Assembly: GCA_019247135.1 (NCBI GenBank)
Contig: JAFAPL010000619.1
Coordinates: 1 to 13,945, forward strand
Reading direction: 5' to 3'
Length of the DNA: 13,945 nt
Source of the DNA: Chloroflexota bacterium
GTDB taxonomy: Bacteria; Chloroflexota; UBA6077; CF-72
The position numbers were made by a program, and so were the translations under genes. The notes under the pieces were generated by a model. The model did no database searches. It saw only the letters and a program-made list of their open reading frames with translations, and was not told the DNA's origin. Shown here in pieces: positions 1 through 8,724 of the stretch; positions within the stretch are counted from its first letter, which is position 1, and each line of letters starts with the position of its first letter.

Positions 1-2
1 TC

Positions 3-875
3 CAGTACTACGAGGCGCTGGGCGAGCGGGCGATCTGGGCCGGCGGCTGGAAGGCCGTCACCACCCACCAACCTATGGCCGACACCGGCGACTTCGCCGG
101 CGACGCCTGGGAGCTGTTCCACACCGACGCCGACCCCGGCGAGACGCGCAACCTGGCCCAGGAGCACCCGGACAAGCTCCAGGAGCTCATCCAGCAGTGG
201 TGGGCCGAGGCCGCCCGGCACGACGTGCTGCCACTGGACGACCGCGCTCAAGAGCGCCTGGGGCAGCTCGGCCGCGGCCGAACACGCATAGTCCTGTACC
301 CGCACGCGGCGCCGGTGCCGGGCGTGGTCGCCCCGCGCGTGCTCAACACCGCTCACACCATCACCGCCGAGGTCGAGATCCCGGCCGCGGGCGCCGAGGG
401 GGTGCTGGTCTCATGCGGCTCTCGGTTCGGCGGCTACGCCCTGTTCGTGCAGGATGGCCGGCTGACGTACGTGCACAACTACCTCGGGCTGGAGGAGTTC
501 ACCCTGCGCGCCGAGGCGCCGCTGCCCAGTGGACAGGCCACGCTGCGGCTCGAGTTCACGGTCACGGGTATGCCGGACCTCGCCCAGGGCCGCGGCACGC
601 CAGGGCAGGCGCGGCTGTTCGTCGATGACCAGCCGGTGGGCGAGCTGGCCTTGCCGTACACGGTCCTTGTCGCCGTCGACCCGAACCAGGGCCTGACCGC
701 CGGACGAGGAGGCCCGCTGGCGGTGGCGAGCGGCGTGACCGGTCCGTTCCCGTTCACGGGCAGCCTCAAGCAGGTCGTCCTCGAGGTCCAGCCTTCGCCG
801 CTGCAAGCCATGTCGCCGGCCGATTTGCAGAAGCTGCTCGCCGCTGAGCGGCAGATGGCCATGGCGCAGCAATGA
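3..875 (+). CDS. Arylsulfatase, C-terminal part (5' end outside window)
   Basis: The reading frame is open from the window edge (first full codon at 3) to a TGA at 873-875, so about 290 C-terminal residues are visible. The opening residues, ERAIWAGGWKAVTTHQP, and the following WELFHTDADPGETRNLA are typical of the end of the catalytic domain of type I (formylglycine) sulfatases. After that comes QWWAEAARHDVLPLDDR and a beta-rich domain of about 190 residues (TITAEVEIP, EGVLVSCGSRFGGYALFV, PFPFTGSLKQVVLEV). This tail is typical of the long (roughly 750-800 residue) bacterial arylsulfatases. The CxPxR formylglycine motif would lie upstream of the window, so activity cannot be judged. The enzyme would hydrolyse sulfate esters. 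The stop overlaps the start of the transporter gene by 4 bp, and an FGE gene that could activate the enzyme follows, so a functional operon is likely. The physiological substrate is unknown. Confidence 0.86.
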   Translation, partial: QYYEALGERAIWAGGWKAVTTHQPMADTGDFAGDAWELFHTDADPGETRNLAQEHPDKLQELIQQWWAEAARHDVLPLDDRAQERLGQLGRGRTRIVLYPHAAPVPGVVAPRVLNTAHTITAEVEIPAAGAEGVLVSCGSRFGGYALFVQDGRLTYVHNYLGLEEFTLRAEAPLPSGQATLRLEFTVTGMPDLAQGRGTPGQARLFVDDQPVGELALPYTVLVAVDPNQGLTAGRGGPLAVASGVTGPFPFTGSLKQVVLEVQPSPLQAMSPADLQKLLAAERQMAMAQQ

Positions 876-2506
876 CGCACAGCCGCATGAGGCCGGGCCT
901 CGGCCGCGATGTCGTGGCCGGCCTCACGGTTGCCATCTCGTGTGTGCCGCAGGCGATCGCCTGCGGCACGCTTGTCGGTGTCAGCCCGGTCTACGGGCTG
1001 TCGGCGGCCAGCGTCGGTGCGATTGCCGGCGGTCTGCTCACCGCGACGCCGCTGCTCGTCATCACCGTGACCAATGCCACCGCGCTGACCGCCGGGCAGG
1101 CTCTCTCCGGCATCGCGGCCGCGGACCGCGAGCAAGCCCTGTTCGCTCTCGTCTGCCTGACGGGGCTGATCCAGGTCGCAGCCGGCGTCCTGCAAGCGGG
1201 CAAGCTGACCCGCTTCGTCTCCTACGCGGTAATGACCGGCTTTCTGGGCGGCATCTCGCTAATCATCGTTCTCGGCCAGCTCGGCCAGTTCGCCGGCTTC
1301 GACGCGCGGGGCGGCAACAAGCTGGCCCAAACGCTCGACCTGCTGCTGCACGTCCGCTCTATCGACCTCCGCTCATTCGTGACCGGGCTCCTCGCGCTTG
1401 TCCTCGCCGAGCGCCTGCCGCGCACCCGCCTCGGAGCCCCGGGGATGCTTGTCGCTCTGGCGGCGCCGTCGGCAGTGGCCGCGCTGCTCGGCTGGAGCAG
1501 CGTACAGACGATGGCCAGCCAGCCCGGTCCCGCCGCGGCGCTGCCAATGCCTGGCTTGCCGAGCCTGATGAGCGTGTCGCCGGACCTGGTCAGCGCGGCG
1601 TTGGCGATGGCGCTGATTACACTCGTCCAGGGCGCCGGGGTGGCCGAGGGGCTGCCGAAGCCGGGCGGCGCGCCACCAGGCGTGTCGCGCGACTTCCTGG
1701 CCCAGGGTGTCGCCAACGTCGCCGCCGGCCTCTGCCAGGGGCTGCCGGTCGGCGGCTCCACCGGCCAGTCGGCGCTCAGCGTCAGCGCCGGGGCACAGAC
1801 TCGCCTCGCCTCGATCCTGGCCGGGGTGTGGGTGGCCGTCATCGCCGTGGTGTTGGCGCCGGTAGTTGGCCGGATCGCGCTGCCGGCACTCGCCGCCATG
1901 CTGATCGTGGCCGGCTGCAAGTCGTTTCCCGCGCACGCGGCGCTCGCGGTCTGGCGCACTGACCCCGCCGGCCGGCTCGCGCTGCTGGTCACCTTCGTCG
2001 CCACTCTCGTGCTGCCCATCCACTGGGCCGTGGGGCTGGGCGTCGCGCTCTCAGGGCTGCTCACAGCCTTCCAGAGCTCCACGGACATCGCCCTGGTCGA
2101 ACTGCGGCCGCTGCCCGACGGCGGCTTCGGCGAGCAGCCAGCTCCTGCCCAGCTGGCGGACGCCGCGGTGACCATCCTCGACATCTACGGCAGCCTGTTC
2201 TCGGCCTCGGCCTGGACGCTCGAACGCCTGCTGCCGACGCCCGGCCAGCGGTCCGTGCTGGTGCTCAGACTGCGCGGCCGCGCCCACCTGGACGCCACGT
2301 TCTTGCGCGTGCTGGGCGCCTATGCCTCACGTCTGACCGCCGCTGGCGGGCGCCTGTACCTGGCCGGCGTTGGAGACCAGGCCAGGAACCAACTGGCGCT
2401 GGGCTCGGCGACCTCGCCGAGCATCGTTGTCGAGCCGGCCTCGCCGGCGCTGCTGGAGTCGGTCAGGCGCGCCCTGGCCGCGGGCACAGAGTGGCTCGGC
2501 GCCTGA
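872..2506 (+). CDS. SulP family (SLC26-like) sulfate/anion transporter with STAS domain
   Basis: This is a 544-residue inner-membrane protein. The N-terminus ([22 protein letters not shown]) is the usual first segment of SulP carriers. About 10-12 hydrophobic segments follow to roughly residue 410. The motif [26 protein letters not shown] (around 285-310) matches the conserved 'P.xGS.S.SA.N...GA.T' region of the family, although the usual Asn is not obvious. A STAS domain occupies about residues 420-540 ([17 protein letters not shown], then [17 protein letters not shown]). The length is normal for the family. The ATG lies inside the ATGA overlap with the upstream sulfatase stop, which fixes the start and suggests translational coupling. 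SulP proteins carry sulfate, bicarbonate or other anions. Next to a sulfatase and an FGE, sulfate is the natural guess, but the direction of transport and the ion are inferred. Confidence 0.93.
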   Translation: MTHSRMRPGLGRDVVAGLTVAISCVPQAIACGTLVGVSPVYGLSAASVGAIAGGLLTATPLLVITVTNATALTAGQALSGIAAADREQALFALVCLTGLIQVAAGVLQAGKLTRFVSYAVMTGFLGGISLIIVLGQLGQFAGFDARGGNKLAQTLDLLLHVRSIDLRSFVTGLLALVLAERLPRTRLGAPGMLVALAAPSAVAALLGWSSVQTMASQPGPAAALPMPGLPSLMSVSPDLVSAALAMALITLVQGAGVAEGLPKPGGAPPGVSRDFLAQGVANVAAGLCQGLPVGGSTGQSALSVSAGAQTRLASILAGVWVAVIAVVLAPVVGRIALPALAAMLIVAGCKSFPAHAALAVWRTDPAGRLALLVTFVATLVLPIHWAVGLGVALSGLLTAFQSSTDIALVELRPLPDGGFGEQPAPAQLADAAVTILDIYGSLFSASAWTLERLLPTPGQRSVLVLRLRGRAHLDATFLRVLGAYASRLTAAGGRLYLAGVGDQARNQLALGSATSPSIVVEPASPALLESVRRALAAGTEWLGA

Positions 2507-2567
2507 CCCGCCAGATCAACCTTTCGGTAGATGCGCGTCGCGCGCCGGGCGGGCACGCTCACACGGT

Positions 2568-3506
2568 ATGACCCAGCACTGTTGCGCGACCGGCCGAACT
2601 CGCTCGGGTGATCCAGTGGAGATCTCCAGCCTGGGCTCAGGCCTGGCCGGCTCGACTGAGGGCATGGTCCGTCTGCCCGGCGGCAGTTTTCTGATGGGCA
2701 GCGATGACCCCGAGAGCTATCCCGCCGACGGAGAAGGACCTGTCCGCCGAGTACGGCTGCGCCCGTTCTGGATGGACGCCACGGCGGTCACGAATGCCTG
2801 CTTTCTCCAGTTCGTCGAAGCCACCGGCTACCTTACCGAGGGTGAGCGCGAGGGCTGGTCGTTCGTCTTCCACCTGCTGCTGCCCGGCGATTTCCCGCCG
2901 ACGCGCGCGGCGGCCCCGGCGCCCTGGTGGCGGCAGGTCTTCGGGGCCGACTGGCGCCATCCCGAGGGGCCACACTCGCACATCGCCGACCGCCCGGATC
3001 ATCCGGTTGTGCACGTCTCCTGGCGCGATGCTGCCGCCTACTGCCGCTGGGCGGGCAAGCGCCTGCCCAACGAGTCCGAATGGGAGTACGCCGCGCGCGG
3101 CGGGCTGGAACAGCGGCGCTTTCCCTGGGGCGACGATCTCACACCCGAAGGGAAGCACCGCATGAACGTCTGGCAGGGCACCTTCCCCATGCTCAACACC
3201 GCTGAGGATGGCTTCGTGGGAACGGCCCCCGTCGATGCATTTCCACCCAACGGTTACGGGCTGTACAACATGACCGGCAACGTCTGGGAGTGGTGCGCCG
3301 ACTGGTTCAGTCCGACTTTTCACCTGGACGCGGACGGCGACAATCCGAGCGGGCCTCCGGCTGGCGAGCAGAAGGTCATGCGGGGTGGCTCATACCTGTG
3401 CCACCAGTCCTACTGCCGCCGTTACCGCTGTGCGGCGCGCAGCTCGAACACACCGGAGAGCACCGCCGGGAATCTCGGCTTCCGCTGCGCCCTCTCAACC
3501 CTTTGA
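2568..3506 (+). CDS. Formylglycine-generating enzyme (sulfatase maturation, SUMF1/FGE family)
   Basis: This 312-residue protein oxidises the active-site Cys of type I sulfatases to C-alpha-formylglycine, using O2 and a Cu(I)-binding Cys pair. The whole FGE-sulfatase fold is present: [13 protein letters not shown] (33-45), [20 protein letters not shown] (about 145-164), [30 protein letters not shown], and the C-terminal [17 protein letters not shown]. Both catalytic cysteines, C278 and C283, are there in the CHxSYC spacing of human and Streptomyces FGE, followed by [10 protein letters not shown] and NLGFRC. This separates a true FGE from the many family members that lack the pair. The start at ATG 2568 keeps an N-terminal HCC motif, which I recall from many bacterial FGEs. 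No clear Shine-Dalgarno precedes it. ATG 2664 (M33), with GAGG just upstream, is an alternative. The gene follows the SulP gene by 61 bp with no visible terminator, and probably activates the upstream arylsulfatase. Confidence 0.93.
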   Translation: MTQHCCATGRTRSGDPVEISSLGSGLAGSTEGMVRLPGGSFLMGSDDPESYPADGEGPVRRVRLRPFWMDATAVTNACFLQFVEATGYLTEGEREGWSFVFHLLLPGDFPPTRAAAPAPWWRQVFGADWRHPEGPHSHIADRPDHPVVHVSWRDAAAYCRWAGKRLPNESEWEYAARGGLEQRRFPWGDDLTPEGKHRMNVWQGTFPMLNTAEDGFVGTAPVDAFPPNGYGLYNMTGNVWEWCADWFSPTFHLDADGDNPSGPPAGEQKVMRGGSYLCHQSYCRRYRCAARSSNTPESTAGNLGFRCALSTL

Positions 3507-3538
3507 TACAAGGTTCTCCTGACCCGCCCAGGTGCGAC

Positions 3539-5629
3539 TCACTTGACCAGCAGCAGCGCATCGACAGCGGTGTAGCCGCTCGAGCCATACAGCACGGGGT
3601 TGACATCCAGTGATGCGATCCAGTCTCGGCCCGCCGCCGCGAGTCGGCCAGCGCTGACCAGGATCCCCGATAGCGCCGGGAGGTCCCAGGCCGGCAGTCC
3701 ACGGAAACCGTGTAGGACCTTCAGGCCGCGGAACTCGTCAATCAAATCGCGGGCTTCCTCCACATCGAATGGCGCCATTCGGCCACCGACACGGTTGAGC
3801 GCCTCAACGAAGACGCCTCCCAGGCCAAAAACGACCATCGGACCCAGCTCCGTTGTGCCGTTGATCCCGACGAAGACCTCGGCTGTTGATTGGACCATCG
3901 GCTGCACGGCGATCACGGGCGAGAGGCCGTGTGCGCCCGCGATGTGCCACAAATCGTCCACGATGGTCGTCAGTACTTCACTGGTCACGCTGACGCGAAC
4001 AGCACCATACTCGGTGCGGTGGGCCACGTTGGCCAGCTTGACGACGTATGGCTCAGCAAACTCGATCTGGATACGGCCTGGATCGCTATCGCCGCTAAGC
4101 AGGGTGTAATCGGCGACGGGGATGCCGACCCGACGGAGGATCCGCATCGTCGCGTCAAAGGGCAGCATGTCGCCTTCGGGCGTGCGGACGGTCGTGGTCT
4201 GCGGACGATCAAACACCTCGGGAATTTGGGGCCGCTCTCTCCCCAGTTGGCGATTGCGATAGCGTACGAAGCTACCGATGGTCTGCAGGCCCCGCAGAGT
4301 CGGCCGTAGCCCACTTCCCAGGGCGAGCGCCTTGCTTTCGAACCGGCTGCTCCAGGGAGGAGGAGGGCCTGCGATATTGGCCAGGACAACCGGTTTGTTT
4401 TCAAGCTGCGCCACCTCGGCCAGGTCTGTCACCAGCGTGTGAACATGTCCATCCTCCTCTCTTGTGAGCGGTCGAGGCACGAGGAAGGCGTCGATATCGG
4501 GTGAGCTGATGTAGTGTTCCATTACCTCGCGCCAGCGCGAGATTCCTCCACCGGTGGCGACATCCAGCGGGTTCGCGACGTGGGTCGCCGGGAAACGCTC
4601 CTGTACCCAGGGCAGAAGGTGTTCGAGCGCGGGAACCGGAATGCCCTCCTGAGAGGCGACGTCATAGGCCTGAGACGCGTAGCCGCCCGTCGTCGACACC
4701 ACGCCCAATGCCTGGACCGGCGACCAGCGCTCGCGTGGGATCTTGTCGATCAGCGCTAGCCGATGGCCGAGCTCCTCCGCGTCATACGCCATCGAAACCC
4801 CGTGCTGGCGGAGAGCGACGTCATAGACCCAGGCGTCTCCAGTCAACGCGCCGGTGTGAGCGGCGGCCATCTGTCGAGTGCGCTCGTTGCGTGCCAGCTT
4901 GACAGCAACTACCGGTTTTCCCGCCGCGATCGCACGATCAATGGCCGCAAAGAAGCACGCCGGTCGGCGGACCTTCTCGATCACGAGCGCGATCGCCCTC
5001 GTGCCCGGATCCTCCGCCAGGTAGCAGGCGAAGTCGGCCATGTCGCTGGCAGCCTCGTTGCCAGACGAAATCAACAAGTTAAAGCCGGCGCCCAACGCGT
5101 TGCCGGTCATGGTGACGCCCGAAAGCATGGCACCGCTTTGGGAAATGACGGAGAGACCGCCGACTGTGTGCGCCTCTCGATTCGCCATCGATAGGCGTAT
5201 GCCAGCGGGCACGTTCTCGAAGCCGAGACCGTTTGGACCGATCACCGCGAAGCCGGCTGAGTGGGCGGCGGTGCTCAGCCGCTCCTGAAGCCGCGCGCCC
5301 TCGGCGCCGATCTCGGCAAAGCCGTTGGCGATCACGACCATGCCACCGATGTTCAGGGTCGCGGCTTCCCCGGCAAGCTCCACCGAGCGCTCCGCATTCA
5401 TCACGCTCATGACGCAGTCAATCGGCCGGCCGAGATCTGTCAGCGTGCGCGCCGTGGGTCGATTCATGACGTGTTCGCAGCGTGGGTTGACGATGAAGAC
5501 CTCGCAGCCGCTGGTGAAGGTCGGGCGAACGCATTTCACGAGGCGCGCGTTGTTGTCGCTGAGCCCAACGATCGCGATAGAGCGTGGCTTGAGCAACCGG
5601 TCGAGCGCGGCTCGATCGTTCAGTGACAA
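3539..5629 (-). CDS. Acyl-CoA ligase / acetate-CoA ligase family, NDP (ADP)-forming, fused alpha-beta
   Basis: This is a 696-residue cytoplasmic enzyme of the NDP-forming acyl-CoA synthetase superfamily, which interconverts an acid, CoA and ATP with acyl-CoA, ADP and phosphate. The N-terminal CoA-binding Rossmann domain is clear: PRSIAIVGLSDN (15-26), then GPNGLG (131-136) and SQSGA (163-167). H258, in the motif AAAHTGALTGD, is at the place of the phosphohistidine of the alpha subunit. The C-terminal ATP-grasp half has VVKLANVAHRTEYGAV and GPMVVFGLGGVFVEAL, and ends with SLDVNPVLYG. Both halves are complete and in the common alpha-beta order. Feruloyl-CoA synthetase-like and acetate-, propionate- or branched-chain-specific members share this layout, so the substrate is not assigned. 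The start is TTG at 5629: a stop lies only six codons upstream (TGA at 5647-5645), AGGAT sits just before it, and no ATG occurs before the conserved core. The gene converges on the FGE gene (32 bp gap, no clear hairpin). Confidence 0.92.
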   Translation of the reverse strand: MSLNDRAALDRLLKPRSIAIVGLSDNNARLVKCVRPTFTSGCEVFIVNPRCEHVMNRPTARTLTDLGRPIDCVMSVMNAERSVELAGEAATLNIGGMVVIANGFAEIGAEGARLQERLSTAAHSAGFAVIGPNGLGFENVPAGIRLSMANREAHTVGGLSVISQSGAMLSGVTMTGNALGAGFNLLISSGNEAASDMADFACYLAEDPGTRAIALVIEKVRRPACFFAAIDRAIAAGKPVVAVKLARNERTRQMAAAHTGALTGDAWVYDVALRQHGVSMAYDAEELGHRLALIDKIPRERWSPVQALGVVSTTGGYASQAYDVASQEGIPVPALEHLLPWVQERFPATHVANPLDVATGGGISRWREVMEHYISSPDIDAFLVPRPLTREEDGHVHTLVTDLAEVAQLENKPVVLANIAGPPPPWSSRFESKALALGSGLRPTLRGLQTIGSFVRYRNRQLGRERPQIPEVFDRPQTTTVRTPEGDMLPFDATMRILRRVGIPVADYTLLSGDSDPGRIQIEFAEPYVVKLANVAHRTEYGAVRVSVTSEVLTTIVDDLWHIAGAHGLSPVIAVQPMVQSTAEVFVGINGTTELGPMVVFGLGGVFVEALNRVGGRMAPFDVEEARDLIDEFRGLKVLHGFRGLPAWDLPALSGILVSAGRLAAAGRDWIASLDVNPVLYGSSGYTAVDALLLVK

Positions 5630-5864
5630 GATCCTATCCAGTAGTCACAGTTGCGGTTCTCTGCGCGACATCGTGCCCTCCTCGGCTCGGCCGCGGCACA
5701 GGCAGCACCTCGTGGGCTCACATTTTGCCGCGGAACGCCACAGGCCGCGCGCAACACCCGAGCTCCAGGTCGCGGAGTTGTCGGTAGCGTGGGGACACCA
5801 ATGTCGAGACTGGCCGACCGCTGTCGCCGAGCGCGAGAATAGCCGGGCTAGGGAGATCTTGCTG
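5630..5864. promoter_or_regulatory. Divergent intergenic region between the acyl-CoA ligase and LuxR genes
   Basis: These 235 bp separate two genes that are read outwards, so they should hold both promoters. I see no convincing -35/-10 pair and no tRNA-like or riboswitch-like fold. There are several short GC-rich inverted words (for example GCCGCGGCAC near 5690 and TGCCGCGGAA near 5725) that could be regulator sites but are weak. An open frame continuing the LuxR gene runs right through this stretch into the antisense of the ligase gene. I treat that as a GC-rich artefact. Confidence 0.4.
5850..5855 (+). promoter_or_regulatory. Ribosome binding site supporting the GTG start of the LuxR gene
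   Basis: AGGGAG lies 9 nt before the GTG at 5865 and is the only good purine-rich match near the 5' end of the conserved coding region. The downstream ATG at 5946, right before the conserved PSKINVP segment, has only the weak GGTTTGGG in front of it. This favours the longer, GTG-started protein. Confidence 0.45.
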
Positions 5865-8597
5865 GTGACTGAGACCCTCGGTTCCCGATCGTCTTCCGCC
5901 ACCGGAGCGAGCCTGCGATCGGAAGGCGACGCTCCGGTTTGGGACATGCTCCCAAGCAAGATCAACGTACCCGTAGTACGCCAACACCTCGTCGCCCGGC
6001 CGGGCCTGCATCAACGCCTCGACGCCGCGCTGGCGACCAGCGTGTCACTGGTCGCCGCGCCGGCCGGCTTCGGCAAGACAACACTTCTAGTCGATTGGGC
6101 CGCCCGCTTCGACGGTCGCCAGCGGGTGGCCTGGCTATCGCTCGAAGAAGCCGACAACGACCCGACCCGCTTCTGGACGGGCCTCGTCTCGGCCTTGCGG
6201 TCTGCGCAGCTTGAGATCAGCGTCGCGCCGGCCTTGCTGCGCGACGAACATTCGCACGAGAGCGTCGTCCAGCAGCTGCTGGGCGAAGTAGTCTCGCTAC
6301 GCGAGCAGGTAGTCCTGGTCCTGGACGACTATCACGTGATTCAAACAGCCGCGATCCACGCGGGCATGCGCTACCTGATCGAGCACCTGCCGGCGCAGCT
6401 GCACCTGGTGATCAGCTCGCGGTCCGACCCGCCACTGCCGCTAGCCCGCCTGCGGGCGAACGGCCAGCTCGCCGAGCTGCGGGCCATGGACCTGCGCTTC
6501 TCGCTGGCGGAGTGCGAAGTCTTCCTGGGCGCAGTGATGGGCCTGGCCCTGTCTGGCGAACAGGTTAAGGCGCTGGACGCGCGCACCGAGGGCTGGCCCG
6601 CTGGCTTGCAACTCGCCGCGCTGTCTCTGCGGGAGCGCCGGGATGCTTCGGCAGCGATCGTCGGCTTCACGGGCACCCACCGCTTCATCATCGACTATCT
6701 GGTCGAGGAGGTGCTGTCGCGCCTGCCGGCCTCGGTGCAGACCTTTTTGGGTCAGACCTCGATCTTGCGCCAGCTGAGCGGCCCGCTCTGCGATGCCGTC
6801 ACGGAGGGCGTCGACGGTGCGCGTACGCTCGAAGAGCTGGAACGAGCGAGTTTATTTGTGACCGCCATTGACGACGAGCATCGCTGGTATCGGTACCACC
6901 AGTTGTTCGCCGATACGCTGCGACATCGCCTCGAGCGCCAGGATGCGTCCATCGTCCCAGCGCTCCACCGGCGCGCCAGCCTCTGGTATGCGAGCCAGGG
7001 CGTGATGGAGGAAGCGGTGGAGCATGCCCTGGCCGGCGCTGATTGGGACGCAGCTGCCGACCTGATGGATCCGCTCTTTCGCGTGCTCCTGCATCGGGGC
7101 GAACAAGCGACGCTCCGCCGCTGGTTGGAGGCGGTCCCTGTTGAGGTCCGTCAGATGCAACCGGCCCTCAGCGGCCGTTACGCGCTCGCGTTGCTCTACG
7201 CCGGCGAGCTGAACCGATTGGGTCAGTACCTACCGCCAGCCGAAGCAGCCGCTGAAGGCAACGCTCACCTGCAAACCCTGGGTGTCCTGTTCGGTGTTCA
7301 CGCACAGCTCGCCTGCCTGCTCGATGATCAGCAATCGGCGACCGACCGTGCTCAACGCGCGCTGTCACTGCTGGCGCCCGGCGACAGGAATCGGTCGATG
7401 GCGCTGCTGGCGTTGGGCACCGTTGCCACGCGGCAGGGCGAGCTGGCTAGGGCTGAGCAGGCGCTCGGCGAGGTGGTGGGTATTACCCGCAGCACTTTTG
7501 CACCGATGGCGACATTTCAGGTGCACACGCTAGTGGGTCACATGGAGGTCGCGGCCGGCCGCCTGCGTCGGGCCGCGGCCTCGTACACCAGGGCATTGGA
7601 AGAGGTAGGCGAACGGTCTCTGGCGATGCGCGAGCAAGCACTGCTGGGGCTGGCCGGCATCCTCTGCGAGTGGAACCGCCTCGGTGAGGCGGATGCGCAC
7701 CTCGACCGGGTCATGGAGAGCCGCCAAAAGCGCGGTCGGCGCTCGGAAAGCCCGCCGGTCCGGGTCTCGCTGGCGCGGGCGCGCCTCCTGTTCGCGCGCG
7801 GCCAGCTGGGGCCAGCCGGTGATGCATTGCACCTTGCCGTGCAGGTGGCCGAGCAGGTCGGGAGTCCCCGGCTGCGCAGGCTCGCCGACGCATTCCAGGT
7901 TCGTCTGGCACTCCGCATGGGTGAGCTTGCCGGCCCAGTAGGTTGGGCGGAGGAGATGCTCGACGAGGGGGCCGACCTGTCCAGCTTCGAGCGTGAGCCC
8001 GAAGCGCTAACCCTGGCACGCGTCAGGTTGGCGCAGGCCATGCCGGATGAGGCACTGGCGTTGCTGGATCGCTTGATGTTGGCTGCCGAGCAGCACCGCC
8101 GCGCCGGCAGCGTGCTGGAAATCCTGTGCTTGCGGGCGCTGGCCTTGAACCAGCTCGGCAACGAGCACGGCGCTGTGGCAGCCATGCAGCGAGCGATAGA
8201 GTTGGGCGAGCCAGAGGGCTATATACGAGTTTTTGCCGATGAGCGGGATCGAATGGCCGTGCTGCTCCGCCAGGCGCTCAGCCGCGGTATTCGGCGGCGC
8301 TATGTGGCCACGCTTCTCGGCGCTTGCGGCCCGAGCACGGGTGGCCCACCCCGCACCGGCCTCGCGGTGCTGACCGCCCGCGAGCGCGAGGTGCTCCACC
8401 TGCTGGGGCTGGGCCTCTCCAACAAGGAGATCGCCGAACGTCTCGTCTTGAGCGAGGGTACGGCCAAGTCGCACGTGCATAACCTGATCAGCAAGCTCGG
8501 CGTGGAGAGCCGCACCCAGGCCATACTCAGAGCCCGCGAGCTGGGCGCCCTGGCAGGCTATGATCTCACCGCAGAGAGCCGGTTGCCGGCGACCTGA
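5865..8597 (+). CDS. MalT-like LuxR family ATP-dependent transcriptional regulator
   Basis: This large signal-transduction ATPase regulator (STAND class) has 910 residues from GTG 5865, or 883 from ATG 5946. The order of domains is that of MalT. The N-terminal segment PSKINVPVVRQHLV leads into the NTPase. Walker A is APAGFGKTT (65-73, K71) and Walker B is VVLVLDDYH (D154-D155). SSRSDPPLPLARLRA and RTEGWPAGLQLAALSL are family landmarks, and WYRYHQLFADTLRHRL closes the NTPase/winged-helix part. A helical TPR-like region covers roughly 480-790. The C-terminal LuxR helix-turn-helix (about 835-897) reads LTAREREVLHLL, then NKEIAERLVLSEGTAKSHVHN. Such proteins bind an inducer through the TPR region and activate transcription when bound to ATP. 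The inducer and targets are unknown. The divergent acyl-CoA ligase gene is the nearest candidate target, by position only. Confidence 0.92.
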   Translation: MTETLGSRSSSATGASLRSEGDAPVWDMLPSKINVPVVRQHLVARPGLHQRLDAALATSVSLVAAPAGFGKTTLLVDWAARFDGRQRVAWLSLEEADNDPTRFWTGLVSALRSAQLEISVAPALLRDEHSHESVVQQLLGEVVSLREQVVLVLDDYHVIQTAAIHAGMRYLIEHLPAQLHLVISSRSDPPLPLARLRANGQLAELRAMDLRFSLAECEVFLGAVMGLALSGEQVKALDARTEGWPAGLQLAALSLRERRDASAAIVGFTGTHRFIIDYLVEEVLSRLPASVQTFLGQTSILRQLSGPLCDAVTEGVDGARTLEELERASLFVTAIDDEHRWYRYHQLFADTLRHRLERQDASIVPALHRRASLWYASQGVMEEAVEHALAGADWDAAADLMDPLFRVLLHRGEQATLRRWLEAVPVEVRQMQPALSGRYALALLYAGELNRLGQYLPPAEAAAEGNAHLQTLGVLFGVHAQLACLLDDQQSATDRAQRALSLLAPGDRNRSMALLALGTVATRQGELARAEQALGEVVGITRSTFAPMATFQVHTLVGHMEVAAGRLRRAAASYTRALEEVGERSLAMREQALLGLAGILCEWNRLGEADAHLDRVMESRQKRGRRSESPPVRVSLARARLLFARGQLGPAGDALHLAVQVAEQVGSPRLRRLADAFQVRLALRMGELAGPVGWAEEMLDEGADLSSFEREPEALTLARVRLAQAMPDEALALLDRLMLAAEQHRRAGSVLEILCLRALALNQLGNEHGAVAAMQRAIELGEPEGYIRVFADERDRMAVLLRQALSRGIRRRYVATLLGACGPSTGGPPRTGLAVLTAREREVLHLLGLGLSNKEIAERLVLSEGTAKSHVHNLISKLGVESRTQAILRARELGALAGYDLTAESRLPAT

Positions 8598-8724
8598 GCG
8601 CCCGCATGGACGAACTCGATGCGGCGATGACCTGGCTGGCGTGGCGAGCCGGCACGATTCGGAGTGGTTGGTCGGAGTAACAACGCGGCCCTAAGCATCG
8701 AGGAACTCTCGTGGTTGGGCATCA

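Noticed and set aside
1222..2184. 320-codon minus-strand open frame under the SulP gene
   Set aside because: It is a shadow of the transporter with low-complexity Ala/Ser/Arg/Pro composition and no recognisable domain.
2370..2567. In-frame extension of the FGE gene into the SulP coding region
   Set aside because: It is Arg/Pro/Ser-rich, typical of a shadow frame, and overlaps the STAS domain. The FGE family does not have such a leader.
3507..3538. Bidirectional terminator between the convergent FGE and acyl-CoA ligase genes
   Set aside because: The 32 bp contain no stem longer than a few base pairs and no T-run.
5325..5864. Open frame extending the LuxR protein about 180 codons upstream, antisense to the acyl-CoA ligase
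   Set aside because: The translation is unlike any MalT-type N-terminus, it overlaps a well-supported gene on the other strand, and a good ribosome site with GTG exists at 5850-5867.
7538..8185. 215-codon minus-strand open frame under the LuxR gene
   Set aside because: The Ser/Arg/Ala-rich translation mirrors the GC-rich codons of the real gene, and no motif is visible.
8606..8680. 24-codon open frame MDELDAAMTWLAW... after the LuxR stop
   Set aside because: It has no ribosome site and no known relative, and is too short to separate from chance.
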